Shown here in pieces: positions 38,150 to 47,685 of a stretch of DNA of 64,000 bases. The translations under genes and the position numbers were made by a program. Under the pieces are notes generated by a model, which was not told the DNA's origin, searched no databases, and saw nothing but the letters and a program-made list of their open reading frames with translations. Source of the stretch: Heliorestis convoluta (GTDB lineage: Bacteria; Bacillota; Desulfitobacteriia; Heliobacteriales; Heliobacteriaceae); NCBI RefSeq assembly GCF_009649955.1, contig NZ_CP045875.1, positions 1-64,000 on the forward strand. Reading direction: 5' to 3'. Each line of letters begins with the position of its first letter. Position 1 is the first letter of the stretch.

Positions 38150-39652
38150 ATGGCTTCTGTCCCACAATGGTTTCAGTCAGCCATTCTATACCAGATCTAT
38201 CCTCGTGTGCATGGATTTCGGGAAGGCCGCTTTGGAACTTTTGTAGATATTGAGCATGATCTCGAGCGCATCCAAAAGCTTGGCGCCAACACAATTTGGT
38301 TGATGCCCATTCAACCTTTGGGAGAGGTAAACCGCAAAGGCCTTTCAGGTTCGCCCTACGCCATTCGCGATTATAAAGGCATTAGCCCTGACTTGGTTGC
38401 TTGTGACAGAAAAGAAGATAAGACGGCAGAAGAAGTAGAGGCGCTGGGGAAAGAACAATTTCGATCCCTTGTTCAAGCAGCGCACCAACGAGGAATCCGT
38501 GTCCTCATGGACTTTGTTGGCAATCATTGCGCCCCTGACAATGTGCTACTTGATCCTGCCAACCCACCAGAGCGAGGGGGCTATCATCCTGAATGGTTTC
38601 TCTGGGAACCCGATCGAGACATCCCGCTAGCGCCGGAGCCAGAGTGGTGGGATACCGTAGACCTCAACTATGGCATTGCTGTTCCCGGTAAGCCCAACTA
38701 TCATCGACTTTATCATCAGGTAGATAAAGACAAGACAGCGCTGTGGACTTATATGATTTCTGTGTTAACGTATTGGGTTGAAGAGTTTGATATTGATGGT
38801 TACCGATGCGATTTTGCCCACTGGGTTCCTCTAGAATTCTGGCGAGATGCCATTGGGCAAGTCAAGGCTATCAAGAAAGATGTTGTTTTTTTCGCAGAAG
38901 CTTATGATCGCCTGAAAGAGCTTTTAGAAAGTGGCTTTGATGCAACCTACGCTTTTGATATATACAATCAACTCAAAAGCCTTCATCATGAAGTGCGAAG
39001 CAATGATCCCTACTTTGAAGTGCCTTTTATCAAAGATAAGATCTACTGGGAAGCCAATTACTACGGTGAGCGCTACATGATGGTGCGATACACAGAAAAC
39101 CACGATGAAATCCGCAGTGTTGTCATGTACGGTGGAGAAGAGCGGAGTAAACCACCTTTTTTACTGGCCCTCACCTTGCCAGGTGTTCCGTTGCTTTATG
39201 CGGGACAAGAAGCAGGTGCTGTGATCCGACCTCCTCTTTTTGAAGGCAATTTTGGTGAAGAAGCCTTTCAAAGCATTGATTTTCAAGGCAACGAGGCTCT
39301 AACAGCTTGGTATGAGAAAGTATTGGCTCTCCGTCAAAGCAAAGGGTGCTTCCACGGGGGAGAGACTTCTTTTCTCATTCCTAACAACCGCAAAATGGTT
39401 AGCTATCTCCGTCGCAAAGGCGAGGATATGATCATTGTGCTTATTAACTTTGCTTTTGATAGCCCTTCAGAAGAAGTGGAATTCGATCTGCCTGGGATTG
39501 TTCTTCAATCTTGCTGGGACAGAGGCGGTCAGCTCGTGGATATACTAGAAGGGCAAGTGAAAGTTCAAATTGGTTCCCATACGGTAGCCCAACGGGTGGC
39601 TTTTTCGCTAAAGCCTCTTCAATCTTTGTTACTGGAAGTGAGGAAAGGCTGA
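38150..39652 (+). CDS. intracellular alpha-amylase family (GH13) hydrolase
   Basis: A 500-residue GH13 enzyme without signal peptide, so cytosolic. Conserved regions are DFVGNH (121-126), GYRCDFAHW with nucleophile Asp221, FFAEAY with acid Glu250, and ENHDE with Asp319; all catalytic residues are present. A C-terminal beta domain follows. It likely hydrolyses glycogen or imported maltodextrin, working with the overlapping malQ (TGATG, 1-nt overlap) and glucokinase. Trehalose-synthase-like or sucrose-related specificity is less likely but not excluded. The start is ATG 38150 behind gtgaggcg. Confidence 0.92.
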   Translation: MASVPQWFQSAILYQIYPRVHGFREGRFGTFVDIEHDLERIQKLGANTIWLMPIQPLGEVNRKGLSGSPYAIRDYKGISPDLVACDRKEDKTAEEVEALGKEQFRSLVQAAHQRGIRVLMDFVGNHCAPDNVLLDPANPPERGGYHPEWFLWEPDRDIPLAPEPEWWDTVDLNYGIAVPGKPNYHRLYHQVDKDKTALWTYMISVLTYWVEEFDIDGYRCDFAHWVPLEFWRDAIGQVKAIKKDVVFFAEAYDRLKELLESGFDATYAFDIYNQLKSLHHEVRSNDPYFEVPFIKDKIYWEANYYGERYMMVRYTENHDEIRSVVMYGGEERSKPPFLLALTLPGVPLLYAGQEAGAVIRPPLFEGNFGEEAFQSIDFQGNEALTAWYEKVLALRQSKGCFHGGETSFLIPNNRKMVSYLRRKGEDMIIVLINFAFDSPSEEVEFDLPGIVLQSCWDRGGQLVDILEGQVKVQIGSHTVAQRVAFSLKPLQSLLLEVRKG

Positions 39653-41208
39653 TGAACAAACTGTGGAAAGACCGTCGAAGCGGTATCTTGCTTCATCCCA
39701 CATCCTTGCCAGGCAAAAACTATGTAGGCGATCTAGGCCCAGAAGCCTATCGCTTTATTGATTTTTTACGAGCTTGCGGACAGTCTTTGTGGCAGATCCT
39801 TCCTTTTGGACCTACCGGTTACGGTGACTCTCCCTACTCCGCCTTTTCCGCTTTTGCAGGCAACCCCCTGCTGATTAGTCCTGAAATCCTCTTTCGGCAA
39901 GGTTTACTTACCTATGATGAACTGCCTCCTGTACAGACTACAACGATCGAAAAAGTTCACTTTGGTAAAGCCAAAGAGTACAACGAAAAAATGCTACAGA
40001 AAGCCTATGAGCGCTTCAAAAGAAAGAAAGAGCTCCAACAGCCTTTTGAAACTTTTTGTGCCCAACAGAGCCGGTGGCTAGAAAACTACGTTCTCTACCA
40101 AGCAATCAAAGAAAGACAAGGAAACGTAGACTGGACTCGTTGGGAAGAAAAGTATGCCAAAGCCGATCCTCAGGCTTTAGAAGAAGCCAGAGTACATCTG
40201 TCTGAGGCCATGGCCTTTCATCGTTTTGTTCAATACCTTTTCTTTGATCAATGGAAGGCCTTAAAAGCCTACGGCAATCGCAAAGGCGTCCAATTTATCG
40301 GCGATATGCCCATCTATGTAGCTTGGGATAGCGCTGATACCTGGGGGAATCGAGAGTTATTTTCTCTCAATGAATTTGGTATTCCAAATGAAGTTGGTGG
40401 CGTACCACCTGACTACTTTAGTGAGACAGGACAGCTCTGGGGCAATCCTGTCTATGACTGGGAATATCAGAAGTCAACAGGATTTTCCTGGTGGATCCAT
40501 CGTTTTCAACACACTTTAGCAATGGTAGACTATGTACGAGTGGACCACTTTCGTGGATTTGAAGCTTATTGGGCTGTTCCTTATGGAGAAGAAACAGCCA
40601 TTCGTGGTCAGTGGAAAAAAGCGCCCGGCGAAGAGCTTTTTACAGCGTTAGCGAAGGCTCTTGGACCGGAGCCATTGCCTATCATCGCCGAAGACTTAGG
40701 CGTTATTACGCCAGAAGTGATCGCATTGCGCGATAAGTTTTCTTTTCCAGGCTTGAAAATATTGCAATTTGCCTTTGATTCCAAAGAAGAAAATGATTTT
40801 CTGCCTTTCCGGTATGCTCAGAATTACGTGGTCTACACAGGGACACACGACAATGACACGAACATGGGTTGGTTTGAGAAAGCTTCCCCGGAAGATCAAG
40901 AATATTCTCTGCGTTATATGAACAGCAATCATGCGCAGATAAGCTGGGACTTTATTCGTCTAGCCCTCTCCACAGTGGCGCATAGCGCCATTATTCCCAT
41001 GCAAGATATTTTGTCTCTCGGTAGTGAAGCTCGCATGAACTACCCTGGTACGGCAGAAGGCAATTGGAGTTGGCGATTTCAATGGCATCAACTGACAGAA
41101 GATGCCCTTTTAGAACTTGGAATGTTGACCAAACTCTATGGTCGCTGGTATAAGGAAGAAGGGAGTGATCAGGCTGTCAGGCAGGAAGAGGACAGCGATC
41201 GCCATTGA
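39652..41208 (+). CDS. malQ: 4-alpha-glucanotransferase
   Basis: A 518-residue GH77 disproportionating enzyme (amylomaltase). It begins RRSGILLHPTSLPG and contains GDSPYSAFSAFAGNPLLIS, GDMPIYVAWDSADTW, PPDYFSETGQLWGNPVYDW, VRVDHFRGF (nucleophile Asp), IAEDLGVITPEV (Glu) and GTHDNDT (Asp). Start ATG 39652 overlaps the GH13 stop by 1 nt, indicating translational coupling. It shortens or rebuilds maltodextrins, releasing glucose for the glucokinase encoded next. Confidence 0.97.
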   Translation: MNKLWKDRRSGILLHPTSLPGKNYVGDLGPEAYRFIDFLRACGQSLWQILPFGPTGYGDSPYSAFSAFAGNPLLISPEILFRQGLLTYDELPPVQTTTIEKVHFGKAKEYNEKMLQKAYERFKRKKELQQPFETFCAQQSRWLENYVLYQAIKERQGNVDWTRWEEKYAKADPQALEEARVHLSEAMAFHRFVQYLFFDQWKALKAYGNRKGVQFIGDMPIYVAWDSADTWGNRELFSLNEFGIPNEVGGVPPDYFSETGQLWGNPVYDWEYQKSTGFSWWIHRFQHTLAMVDYVRVDHFRGFEAYWAVPYGEETAIRGQWKKAPGEELFTALAKALGPEPLPIIAEDLGVITPEVIALRDKFSFPGLKILQFAFDSKEENDFLPFRYAQNYVVYTGTHDNDTNMGWFEKASPEDQEYSLRYMNSNHAQISWDFIRLALSTVAHSAIIPMQDILSLGSEARMNYPGTAEGNWSWRFQWHQLTEDALLELGMLTKLYGRWYKEEGSDQAVRQEEDSDRH

Positions 41209-42151
41209 TCTTGGTGGCACATCTATCAAAGGTGCTCTCATTGACGAAAAAGGTGCCATTTTAGTCAAAAAAAGCCTTCCAACAGAAGCAGATAAAGGCT
41301 ATGAAGTCGTACGGCAAAATGTTCTTACACTTATAGAATTTTTTCAAGACAAGAAAAGTGAAGAAAAGGCTTCATTAGAAGGCATCGGCCTGGGTGTCCC
41401 TGGTACCATTGACCCCAGGTCTCCTCACGTTGTCACTTTTGCCCCCAATTTGCATTGGCGCAATGTCCCCATTGGCAGCGATTTGGCTGAACAAACGAAG
41501 CTACCCGTTTTCATGGAAAATGACGCCAATCTTGCTGCTTGTGGAGAATACTGGAAAGGTTCGGGCCAAGGTGCCGCTTCCATGGCCTTAATCACCCTTG
41601 GCACAGGCGTTGGCTGTGGCCTCATCTTAGATCACCAATTGTACCGAGGTAGCAAAGGTGCAGCTGGTGAAATCGGTCATCTTGTACTCGTTCCTGACGG
41701 TCCTCTTTGCAACTGCGGCCGCAAAGGATGCTTAGAAGCGCTGGTCGGAGCACCTGCGATCGTAGCGATGGCTCAAAAGCACCTTGCCTTGGAACGGAGT
41801 GGATTTTTAGCAACTGTAGAAGGACCCTTGGAGGCACGTCATGTTTTTGACGGAGCTCGTCAAAAAGATCCCATGGCGCTGTCTATGGTACAGCAAGTGG
41901 CAGGCTATCTCGGATGGGGTCTTGCCCTTTTGCTGAATTTACTTAATTTAGAACGTATTCTCATTGGTGGAGGTATGGCCCAAGCTGGGGATGTACTTTT
42001 CAATCCCTTGCGTGATATGGTAAAGCAAAGAGCTTTGCCGGCAGCAATAGAGAGCTGCGAAATACAAGGAGCCATCCTGGGCAATGATGCCGGTATCATG
42101 GGTGCCGCAGCCCAAGTCTTCCAAAGCGTTGAGAAAGTGGGCGATCAATAG
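41165..42151 (+). CDS. glk: ROK-family glucokinase
   Basis: A 328-residue sugar kinase. It has the phosphate motif AIDLGGTSIKGALID, catalytic Asp in PVFMENDANLAACGE, the ROK zinc motif H-x9-CNCGRKGCLE (HLVLVPDGPLCNCGRKGCLE), and late GGGMAQAGD. I start at GTG 41165 with GGAAGAAGGGA upstream, giving a 44-nt overlap with malQ; a start at 41138 is possible but unsupported. It phosphorylates glucose released by the upstream enzymes. A repressor-type ROK is excluded by the lack of a DNA-binding domain. Confidence 0.93.
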   Translation: MIRLSGRKRTAIAIDLGGTSIKGALIDEKGAILVKKSLPTEADKGYEVVRQNVLTLIEFFQDKKSEEKASLEGIGLGVPGTIDPRSPHVVTFAPNLHWRNVPIGSDLAEQTKLPVFMENDANLAACGEYWKGSGQGAASMALITLGTGVGCGLILDHQLYRGSKGAAGEIGHLVLVPDGPLCNCGRKGCLEALVGAPAIVAMAQKHLALERSGFLATVEGPLEARHVFDGARQKDPMALSMVQQVAGYLGWGLALLLNLLNLERILIGGGMAQAGDVLFNPLRDMVKQRALPAAIESCEIQGAILGNDAGIMGAAAQVFQSVEKVGDQ

Positions 42152-43059
42152 TGGGAGGGAATCACTTTCGCAGTGTAAATAAAGTTCTTTTGCTGGTCAT
42201 TGATGGCATGGATTGCGTCAACTTAACAATGGCCCATACGCCGATTATGGATGGAATTCACGGCAAAACAGCCGTCGGCGTAGCCCATACAGAAGTGCTG
42301 GGAGCGGGCGCTGCTATCACCCCAATCGCCCATGCTATGATGGGCACAGGCTATAACGTCATAGCCCATCGACCCGGTAAGGTGGCTACGGGCAGGCCTT
42401 ATGACTATCACGGTGCACCTGTAGAAACTGTTGGTGAAGTGGCTCGAGAAGCAGGCTTGCTTACAGCGGCTGTCGGGAAAAATGAAGCGGCCATTGTTCT
42501 TGGTGGTTCTGACCAAGTTGATTTACGTCGTCTAGAGATGGATGGTGTCGATGGCAGTGATGATCAGGTGCTATCCCGCGAAATTTTGCATATCCTAGAT
42601 CAAATGGATAGCGGCATACTTGTTGCCAACTATGCTGCTGTTGATATGATGGGACACAGAAAGAATGTCAGCTTGCTGATTGAATCAGTAGAAAAAGCCG
42701 ATGCCCTCGTCGGAAAATTACTAGAATCTGTTGATCTGGAAAAAACGCTTCTAATCATAACAGCTGATCATGGTACCAATCCTTACACTGGCAACCACAA
42801 TACGGCACCAACACCGATATGTTTAATCACAGGGCAAATCAAAGGCCGTCAAAACCTAGGTGTTGTTCATAATTTAGAGATTGCACCAACCATCACGTCA
42901 GCTCTTGGACTCCGCAGGCCCAAGCAGGCTTTTGGACGCAATCTCTTACCTCTAGCATTCGGTGAAAAAACAGAGTATTCTTATCACATACAACTGGAAG
43001 AACAATTGGAAGAACTATATCGACTCGATCAACCGAGACATCTACAGCAACATACTTAA
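42151..43059 (+). CDS. phosphoglycerate-mutase/alkaline-phosphatase-superfamily metalloenzyme
   Basis: A 302-residue protein of the alkaline phosphatase/iPGM fold. It has LLLVIDGMD (metal Asp), NYAAVDMMGHRK (metal D and H near 168-176), ITADHGTNPYTGNHNTAPTP (metal D, H, H) and a C-terminal APTITSALGL segment typical of iPGM and phosphopentomutase. The nucleophile region near 60-70 (ITPIAHAMMGTG) holds Thr rather than the NSEVGH Ser of true GpmI; the real gpmI is at 49715. It is likely a different phosphotransferase or phosphatase. GTG start overlaps the glucokinase stop by 1 nt. Context bridges sugar use and the rapZ block. Confidence 0.75.
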   Translation: MGGNHFRSVNKVLLLVIDGMDCVNLTMAHTPIMDGIHGKTAVGVAHTEVLGAGAAITPIAHAMMGTGYNVIAHRPGKVATGRPYDYHGAPVETVGEVAREAGLLTAAVGKNEAAIVLGGSDQVDLRRLEMDGVDGSDDQVLSREILHILDQMDSGILVANYAAVDMMGHRKNVSLLIESVEKADALVGKLLESVDLEKTLLIITADHGTNPYTGNHNTAPTPICLITGQIKGRQNLGVVHNLEIAPTITSALGLRRPKQAFGRNLLPLAFGEKTEYSYHIQLEEQLEELYRLDQPRHLQQHT

Positions 43060-43092
43060 AATATCCGAGCTGTTAGAAAGGAGGTGCCGGTT

Positions 43093-44001
43093 TTGGAAAA
43101 AAGGCTCGACAACACCATTGATGTCGTTATAATTACCGGCCTCTCCGGGGCGGGAAAAAGTCAAGCCATCCGAGTGATGGAAGACTTGGGCTTTTTTTGT
43201 GTTGACAATCTTCCGCCCAATTTGCTTCCGAAATTTGGAGAACTGATCGTACAGTCTACTGGAAAGATCAAAAAAATTGCCCTTGTCATCGATATTCGTG
43301 GCAGGGAATTTTTCAGCTCTTTAAACGAAGGTCTCGATGAACTGAAACAGCAAGGATTGCGCATAGAAATTTTCTTTTTAGAAGCTTCCGATGAGACGTT
43401 AATTCGACGATTTAAAGAATCAAGGCGTCGCCATCCCCTTTCAGAAAGCGGTCGTATTCTTGATGGAATTCAACTAGAGCGGAGAATCTTGTCAGACTTA
43501 CGCGGTCGAGCCAATCGCATTATTGATACAACGGATTTGTCTGTACAGAACTTGCGCAATCAAATTGTAGAACTTTTTGCGCAAGAAGAAAAAAAAGGTA
43601 CGATGAAGATTACTTTTATGTCTTTTGGCTTCAAGTATGGCGTTCCTCGCGATGTCGATTTGCTCATGGATGTACGCTTCTTACCCAATCCCCACTATAT
43701 TCCTGAATTACGACCTCTCACAGGCAACGATGAGCCTGTTCAGACCTATGTTATGCAGTCTCAAGCAACACGCCTTTTTTTGCGCAAATTCTACTCTCTT
43801 TTGCGTTTTCTGATCCCTCATTACGTCAAAGAAGGGAAAAGTCATCTTGCCATCGCCATCGGCTGTACAGGTGGCAAACATCGCTCCGTCACGCTGACCA
43901 ATCGCCTCGCCAAAGTTCTTGCCAAACACAACTACTCGCTAACGATAAAGCATAGAGATATCGAAAAAGATCGCGAGCGAGGAGGCGATGAGAGATCGTA
44001 A
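43093..44001 (+). CDS. rapZ: RapZ/YvcJ nucleotide-binding regulator
   Basis: A 302-residue P-loop protein: Walker A GLSGAGKS (16-23), then LGFFCVDNLPP and a C-terminal domain with FGFKYG, DVRFLPNP and IGCTGGKHRS. In Bacillota it is the first gene of the rapZ-yvcK-whiA block. Enteric RapZ controls glmS sRNA turnover; the Bacillota role is less clear. I choose TTG 43093, 8 nt after AAAGGAGG, rather than the GTG at 43084 that overlaps it. Confidence 0.95.
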   Translation: MEKRLDNTIDVVIITGLSGAGKSQAIRVMEDLGFFCVDNLPPNLLPKFGELIVQSTGKIKKIALVIDIRGREFFSSLNEGLDELKQQGLRIEIFFLEASDETLIRRFKESRRRHPLSESGRILDGIQLERRILSDLRGRANRIIDTTDLSVQNLRNQIVELFAQEEKKGTMKITFMSFGFKYGVPRDVDLLMDVRFLPNPHYIPELRPLTGNDEPVQTYVMQSQATRLFLRKFYSLLRFLIPHYVKEGKSHLAIAIGCTGGKHRSVTLTNRLAKVLAKHNYSLTIKHRDIEKDRERGGDERS

Positions 44002-44009
44002 AATGGGCA

Positions 44010-45344
44010 ATGTGGCTCTATCCAGGCTTGAAAGTAAAACGTTGGATGGCCCTTTCTTTTATCGGGATCTTTCTAGCTGGTGCTAGCGCCTCCTTGTTTT
44101 TTGAAGGCCCTTTTTTTGGCTATATAGAGAGCTTAATTCTTCAACTGACCCAGCATCTCGGCCCAAATGCATTAACGCTGGTCAGCCTGCTTCTATTTGG
44201 AAGTGGACTTTTTCTGCATATTTTTGGCTTTATTCGGATGGTTCGATCGATTTACCAGGCTTTGGCGCCCGAAAAAGAGCGAAAGTTGGTGGAAGTGCTT
44301 TACCGGCGACGATCTTTAGAGCGGGGCCCGAAGCTTGTCGTCATCGGTGGTGGCACAGGCTTGTCTGTCCTGCTTCGAGGCTTGAAGGAATACACCTCCA
44401 ACATTACGGCCATCGTTACCGTTTCCGATGATGGTGGAAGCTCCGGCCGCCTGCGCGATGATTTGGGTATCGTAGCGCCTGGTGACATTCGCAACTGCCT
44501 CGTTGCTTTGGCTGACACTGAATCAGAGATGGATCAGGTCCTTAACTATCGTTTTACCCAGGGAGAAACGCTAGCCGGCCACAACCTGGGCAACCTGCTT
44601 TTAGCAGGCGCTGCTCATTCAGCCGGTAGTTTTGAAAAAGCAGTTGCTTTGATCAGCAACGTTTTGGCTGTTCGAGGTCAGGTCTTACCTTCCACTTTAT
44701 CGAATGTAACCCTTTGTGCGCTTTTGCAAGATGGGCGCTATATTCGAGGAGAAACAGCCATTACGTCTGTTGACGGTGCCATTCGATCTGTTTTTTTAGA
44801 TCCAGAAGACTGTCAACCCCTGCCCCAGACATTGGCAGCCATCGAGGAAGCCGATGCTATCATCATTGGGCCAGGCAGTTTGTATACAAGCTTATTGCCG
44901 AACTTGCTCGTACAAGGCATCGCTGAAAGCTTAGGCGCCGCAGAAGCTCCTAAAATCTATGTATGTAATGTCATGACCCAACCAGGAGAAACGGATGGGT
45001 ACCGAGCCTCTCAACATCTACAAGCCATCAATCAGCATTGCCGCAGCAATATTATCGATCATATCATTGTAAACAGAGAGAAAATCCCCCATCAACTCTT
45101 GCGCAAGTATGAAAAAAAGGGGCAGAAGCCTGTTGCCGTTGATTATAAAAACCTAGAAAGGCAGGGATGTCAAGTTGTACAAGCCAAACTGATTAACATA
45201 GAAAACCTCGTTCGTCATGATCCCGTGAGGCTTTCACAAACGATTATGGACCTGGTGATGAAAGAAAAAGAGCAACAAAAAGGAATCCACTGGATCGATC
45301 TTTTACTATTTAAACGCAAACGCTCTCGCTCCTATACAACCTAA
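44010..45344 (+). CDS. yvcK: YvcK-family gluconeogenesis/cell-wall factor with membrane anchor
   Basis: A 444-residue protein. Residues ~10-85 contain two membrane helices, and the soluble YvcK domain starts near 107 (PKLVVIGGGTGLSVLLRGLKEY), followed by VSDDGGSSGRLR, PGDIRNCLVALAD, GHNLGN and IIGPGSLYTSLLPNL. B. subtilis YvcK, which lacks the anchor, binds UDP-sugars and is needed on gluconeogenic carbon and for wall synthesis. Start ATG 44010 has no clear binding site and follows rapZ by 8 nt, suggesting coupling. Confidence 0.93.
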   Translation: MWLYPGLKVKRWMALSFIGIFLAGASASLFFEGPFFGYIESLILQLTQHLGPNALTLVSLLLFGSGLFLHIFGFIRMVRSIYQALAPEKERKLVEVLYRRRSLERGPKLVVIGGGTGLSVLLRGLKEYTSNITAIVTVSDDGGSSGRLRDDLGIVAPGDIRNCLVALADTESEMDQVLNYRFTQGETLAGHNLGNLLLAGAAHSAGSFEKAVALISNVLAVRGQVLPSTLSNVTLCALLQDGRYIRGETAITSVDGAIRSVFLDPEDCQPLPQTLAAIEEADAIIIGPGSLYTSLLPNLLVQGIAESLGAAEAPKIYVCNVMTQPGETDGYRASQHLQAINQHCRSNIIDHIIVNREKIPHQLLRKYEKKGQKPVAVDYKNLERQGCQVVQAKLINIENLVRHDPVRLSQTIMDLVMKEKEQQKGIHWIDLLLFKRKRSRSYTT

Positions 45345-45390
45345 TAGAGCATATACTCAGGGCAAAGGCTGCGCGAAGGAGTGAGGCCCT

Positions 45391-46335
45391 CTGTCTTTTT
45401 CAGTACAAACCAAAGAAGAACTGGCACGCGTTGATGTACGTCGTCGCTGTTGCCAATTGGCCGAACTGGCTGCTCTCTTTCGAATGGATGGCTCATTGCA
45501 AATCAGCGGTGAACATGGCTTGTCTTTAACCGTTTCCACGGAAAGTGCCAGTGTAGCGCGAAAAATATTTCGCTTGATTAAGAATGTCTTTTCTCTCCAG
45601 ACTCAAATCATGGTGCGGCGCAAAAGAAGGCTGAAGAAAAGCAACGTCTATGTCATTTCCATGCCGGCACGAATTGAAAAACAAGATATTCTACAAGCTT
45701 TGGGGATTATTGATCAAAAAGGAAATTTTAATTTTGAGCCTCGAGAAGACTTGTTAAAACGGCAGTGCTGCCGTCGAGCTTACCTACGAGGTGCTTTCTT
45801 AGGTGGTGGTTCCGTCAACAGTCCGGAAGGCACCTATCATCTTGAAATCATCACCAATGATGAAAGCCATGCAGAAAGAATTCAGGAACTGCTACAACGT
45901 TTTCAGTTATCGGCCAAAGTAAGTTGCCGCAAAGGCTGGTATATCGTTTATCTCAAAGAAAGCGATCAAATCGTAGAAATGCTCAGCATCATCGGAGCAC
46001 ACAGCGCATTGCTCAACTTCGAAAATGTACGCATTGTCAAAGGCATGCGCAATCAAGTTAATCGTCTCGTCAACTGTGAAACAGCCAATCTTAACAAAAC
46101 AGTTAACGCTGCCTTACGCCAAGTTGAAGCCATTCAATTTCTGAGTCGCCATGTGGGCTTAGACAAATTGTCAGCGCCCTTAAAAGAAATTGCAGAAGTT
46201 CGCTTGCAATATCCCGATGTAAGCTTGAAAGAGCTTGGAGAAATGCTTTCTCCGCCTGTGGGCAAATCAGGTGTCAACCATAGACTGCGTAAGTTAGAAA
46301 AAATGGTTGAAACTATGAAAGAAGGCAAAGTCTAG
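45391..46335 (+). CDS. whiA: WhiA regulator, apparent CTG start
   Basis: A 314-residue homing-endonuclease-like DNA-binding protein with LAGLIDADG-type N-terminal domain ([15 protein letters not shown]) and a C-terminal helix-turn-helix ([27 protein letters not shown]). The family's conserved N-terminus (MSFSxxxKEELAR) is fully present in frame as [13 protein letters not shown]. The only start available is CTG at 45391, placed 9 nt after AAGGAG, with an in-frame TGA 9 nt upstream. A TTG at 45457 would drop 22 conserved residues. With CTG the length matches other WhiA (~315). Third gene of the rapZ-yvcK-whiA block. Confidence 0.92.
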   Translation: MSFSVQTKEELARVDVRRRCCQLAELAALFRMDGSLQISGEHGLSLTVSTESASVARKIFRLIKNVFSLQTQIMVRRKRRLKKSNVYVISMPARIEKQDILQALGIIDQKGNFNFEPREDLLKRQCCRRAYLRGAFLGGGSVNSPEGTYHLEIITNDESHAERIQELLQRFQLSAKVSCRKGWYIVYLKESDQIVEMLSIIGAHSALLNFENVRIVKGMRNQVNRLVNCETANLNKTVNAALRQVEAIQFLSRHVGLDKLSAPLKEIAEVRLQYPDVSLKELGEMLSPPVGKSGVNHRLRKLEKMVETMKEGKV

Positions 46336-46450
46336 CCTATAAAATAAAAAAGCTTGTTATGAAAGTGGATCGGGTGGAATATAATAATAGAGTCTTTACC
46401 ATGAAAAAAATTTTTTTACGCCTTTCACGATTAAAGATCTGTTATAAGTC

Positions 46451-46481
46451 CATAAATCCCCACGCATTGGAAGGATTTATG
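46451..46481 (+). promoter_or_regulatory. hairpin in the gap upstream region
   Basis: Nine-bp arms cataaatcc/ggatttatg in the 240-nt region before gap. No T run follows, so it may be an operator or mRNA element. There is no cggR gene next to gap here, so how the operon is regulated is open. A TTGTTA...TATAAT pair at 46354 and 46380 has a 20-nt spacer and is a weak promoter candidate. Confidence 0.4.
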
Positions 46482-46576
46482 TGAGCCATGTGGAATAGAC
46501 TAAACAAGTGAAAAATATGTAAAGAATGCGAAGAAAACTTCGCATTCCCGTAATGTTAAGAGGAGGATTTTGCAAC

Positions 46577-47584
46577 ATGACTGTCCGTGTGGGGATTAAT
46601 GGATTCGGCCGTATAGGTCGTCTTGTGGCAAGAATAGCTTTGGAGCGCGATGATATTCAGGTTGTGGCCATCAATGACTTGACGGATGCGAAAACGAATG
46701 CCCATCTTCTAAAATACGACTCTGTCCATGGAACTGTACCAGGGAACGTTACGATTACTGAGCAAGGTTTTGAGATTAACGGACAAGTCATTCAAGTCTT
46801 CGCAGAAAAAGACCCTGCTTCGATACCCTGGGGCAAAGTGGGCGCAGACATTGTTATTGAGTGTACGGGTGTATTCACCGATGCCAATAAAGCGAAAGCG
46901 CACCTCGAAGGAGGCGCCAAAAAAGTTATTATCTCTGCACCTGGCAAAAACGAAGACAAGACTATCGTCCTCGGTGTGAACGAAAATGAATACAATCCCG
47001 CTACCGATCACATTGTCTCCAATGCTTCTTGCACGACCAATTGCTTGGCACCCGTCGTGAAAGTACTTGATGATCACTTTGACGTTGTCAAAGGCTTAAT
47101 GACAACGGTTCATGCCTATACGAATGATCAAAAAATTCTCGATCAGACTCATAAAGATTTGCGCAGAGCTCGAGCTGCAGGCATGTCAATCATTCCTACC
47201 TCGACCGGTGCTGCCAAAGCCATCGGCAAAGTGATTCCCAAGCTTGATGGCAAGCTCAACGGCTTCGCGATGCGTGTACCAACACCAAACGTTTCTGTCA
47301 TTGACCTTGTTGTTAACGTGAAGAAACCAACTACCGCCGAAGAAGTGAACGGAATTCTCAAAGCAGCCGCAGAGGGTCCTTTGAAAGGAACTCTATCTTA
47401 CACAGAATTGCCGCTCGTATCTCGCGACTTTAATGGTATGGTAGAGTCATCGGCTATTGATGGACTCTCTACCTTGGTTATGGATGGCGATATGATCAAA
47501 GTGTTGGCTTGGTATGACAATGAGTATGGCTACTCTTGCCGACTCGTTGATCTGGCTGCATATATGGTGCAAAAAGGACTGTAA
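46577..47584 (+). CDS. gap: glyceraldehyde-3-phosphate dehydrogenase
   Basis: A 335-residue cytosolic enzyme. NAD-binding INGFGRIGR (7-15), Asp34 after AIN, which favours NAD over NADP, catalytic Cys152 in SNASCTTNC, later TSTGAAKA and WYDNEYGYS. It starts at ATG 46577 after AGGAGGA; the frame is open 51 nt further. It leads the gap-pgk-tpiA-gpmI-eno operon, the complete route from triose phosphate to phosphoenolpyruvate. Confidence 0.98.
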   Translation: MTVRVGINGFGRIGRLVARIALERDDIQVVAINDLTDAKTNAHLLKYDSVHGTVPGNVTITEQGFEINGQVIQVFAEKDPASIPWGKVGADIVIECTGVFTDANKAKAHLEGGAKKVIISAPGKNEDKTIVLGVNENEYNPATDHIVSNASCTTNCLAPVVKVLDDHFDVVKGLMTTVHAYTNDQKILDQTHKDLRRARAAGMSIIPTSTGAAKAIGKVIPKLDGKLNGFAMRVPTPNVSVIDLVVNVKKPTTAEEVNGILKAAAEGPLKGTLSYTELPLVSRDFNGMVESSAIDGLSTLVMDGDMIKVLAWYDNEYGYSCRLVDLAAYMVQKGL

Positions 47585-47597
47585 TATCAAAATGTAC

Positions 47598-47638
47598 CCA
47601 CTAGACTCCCTCTCACCTTGAGCGGGAGTCTTCTTGGG
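47598..47638 (+). promoter_or_regulatory. intercistronic hairpin between gap and pgk
   Basis: Agactccc (47603-47610) pairs with gggagtct (47624-47631), and ccca/tggg extends it. There is no T run. Such a stem after gap may stabilise the gap message, giving more Gap than downstream enzymes (inference). Confidence 0.6.
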
Positions 47639-47685
47639 TGCACGGAATTAATAAATAAGATAGAGATATAGGAGGGACCAGGGGC

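Noticed and set aside
46336-46576. cggR regulator expected upstream of gap
   Set aside because: whiA ends at 46335 and the 240-nt gap holds no frame of suitable size.
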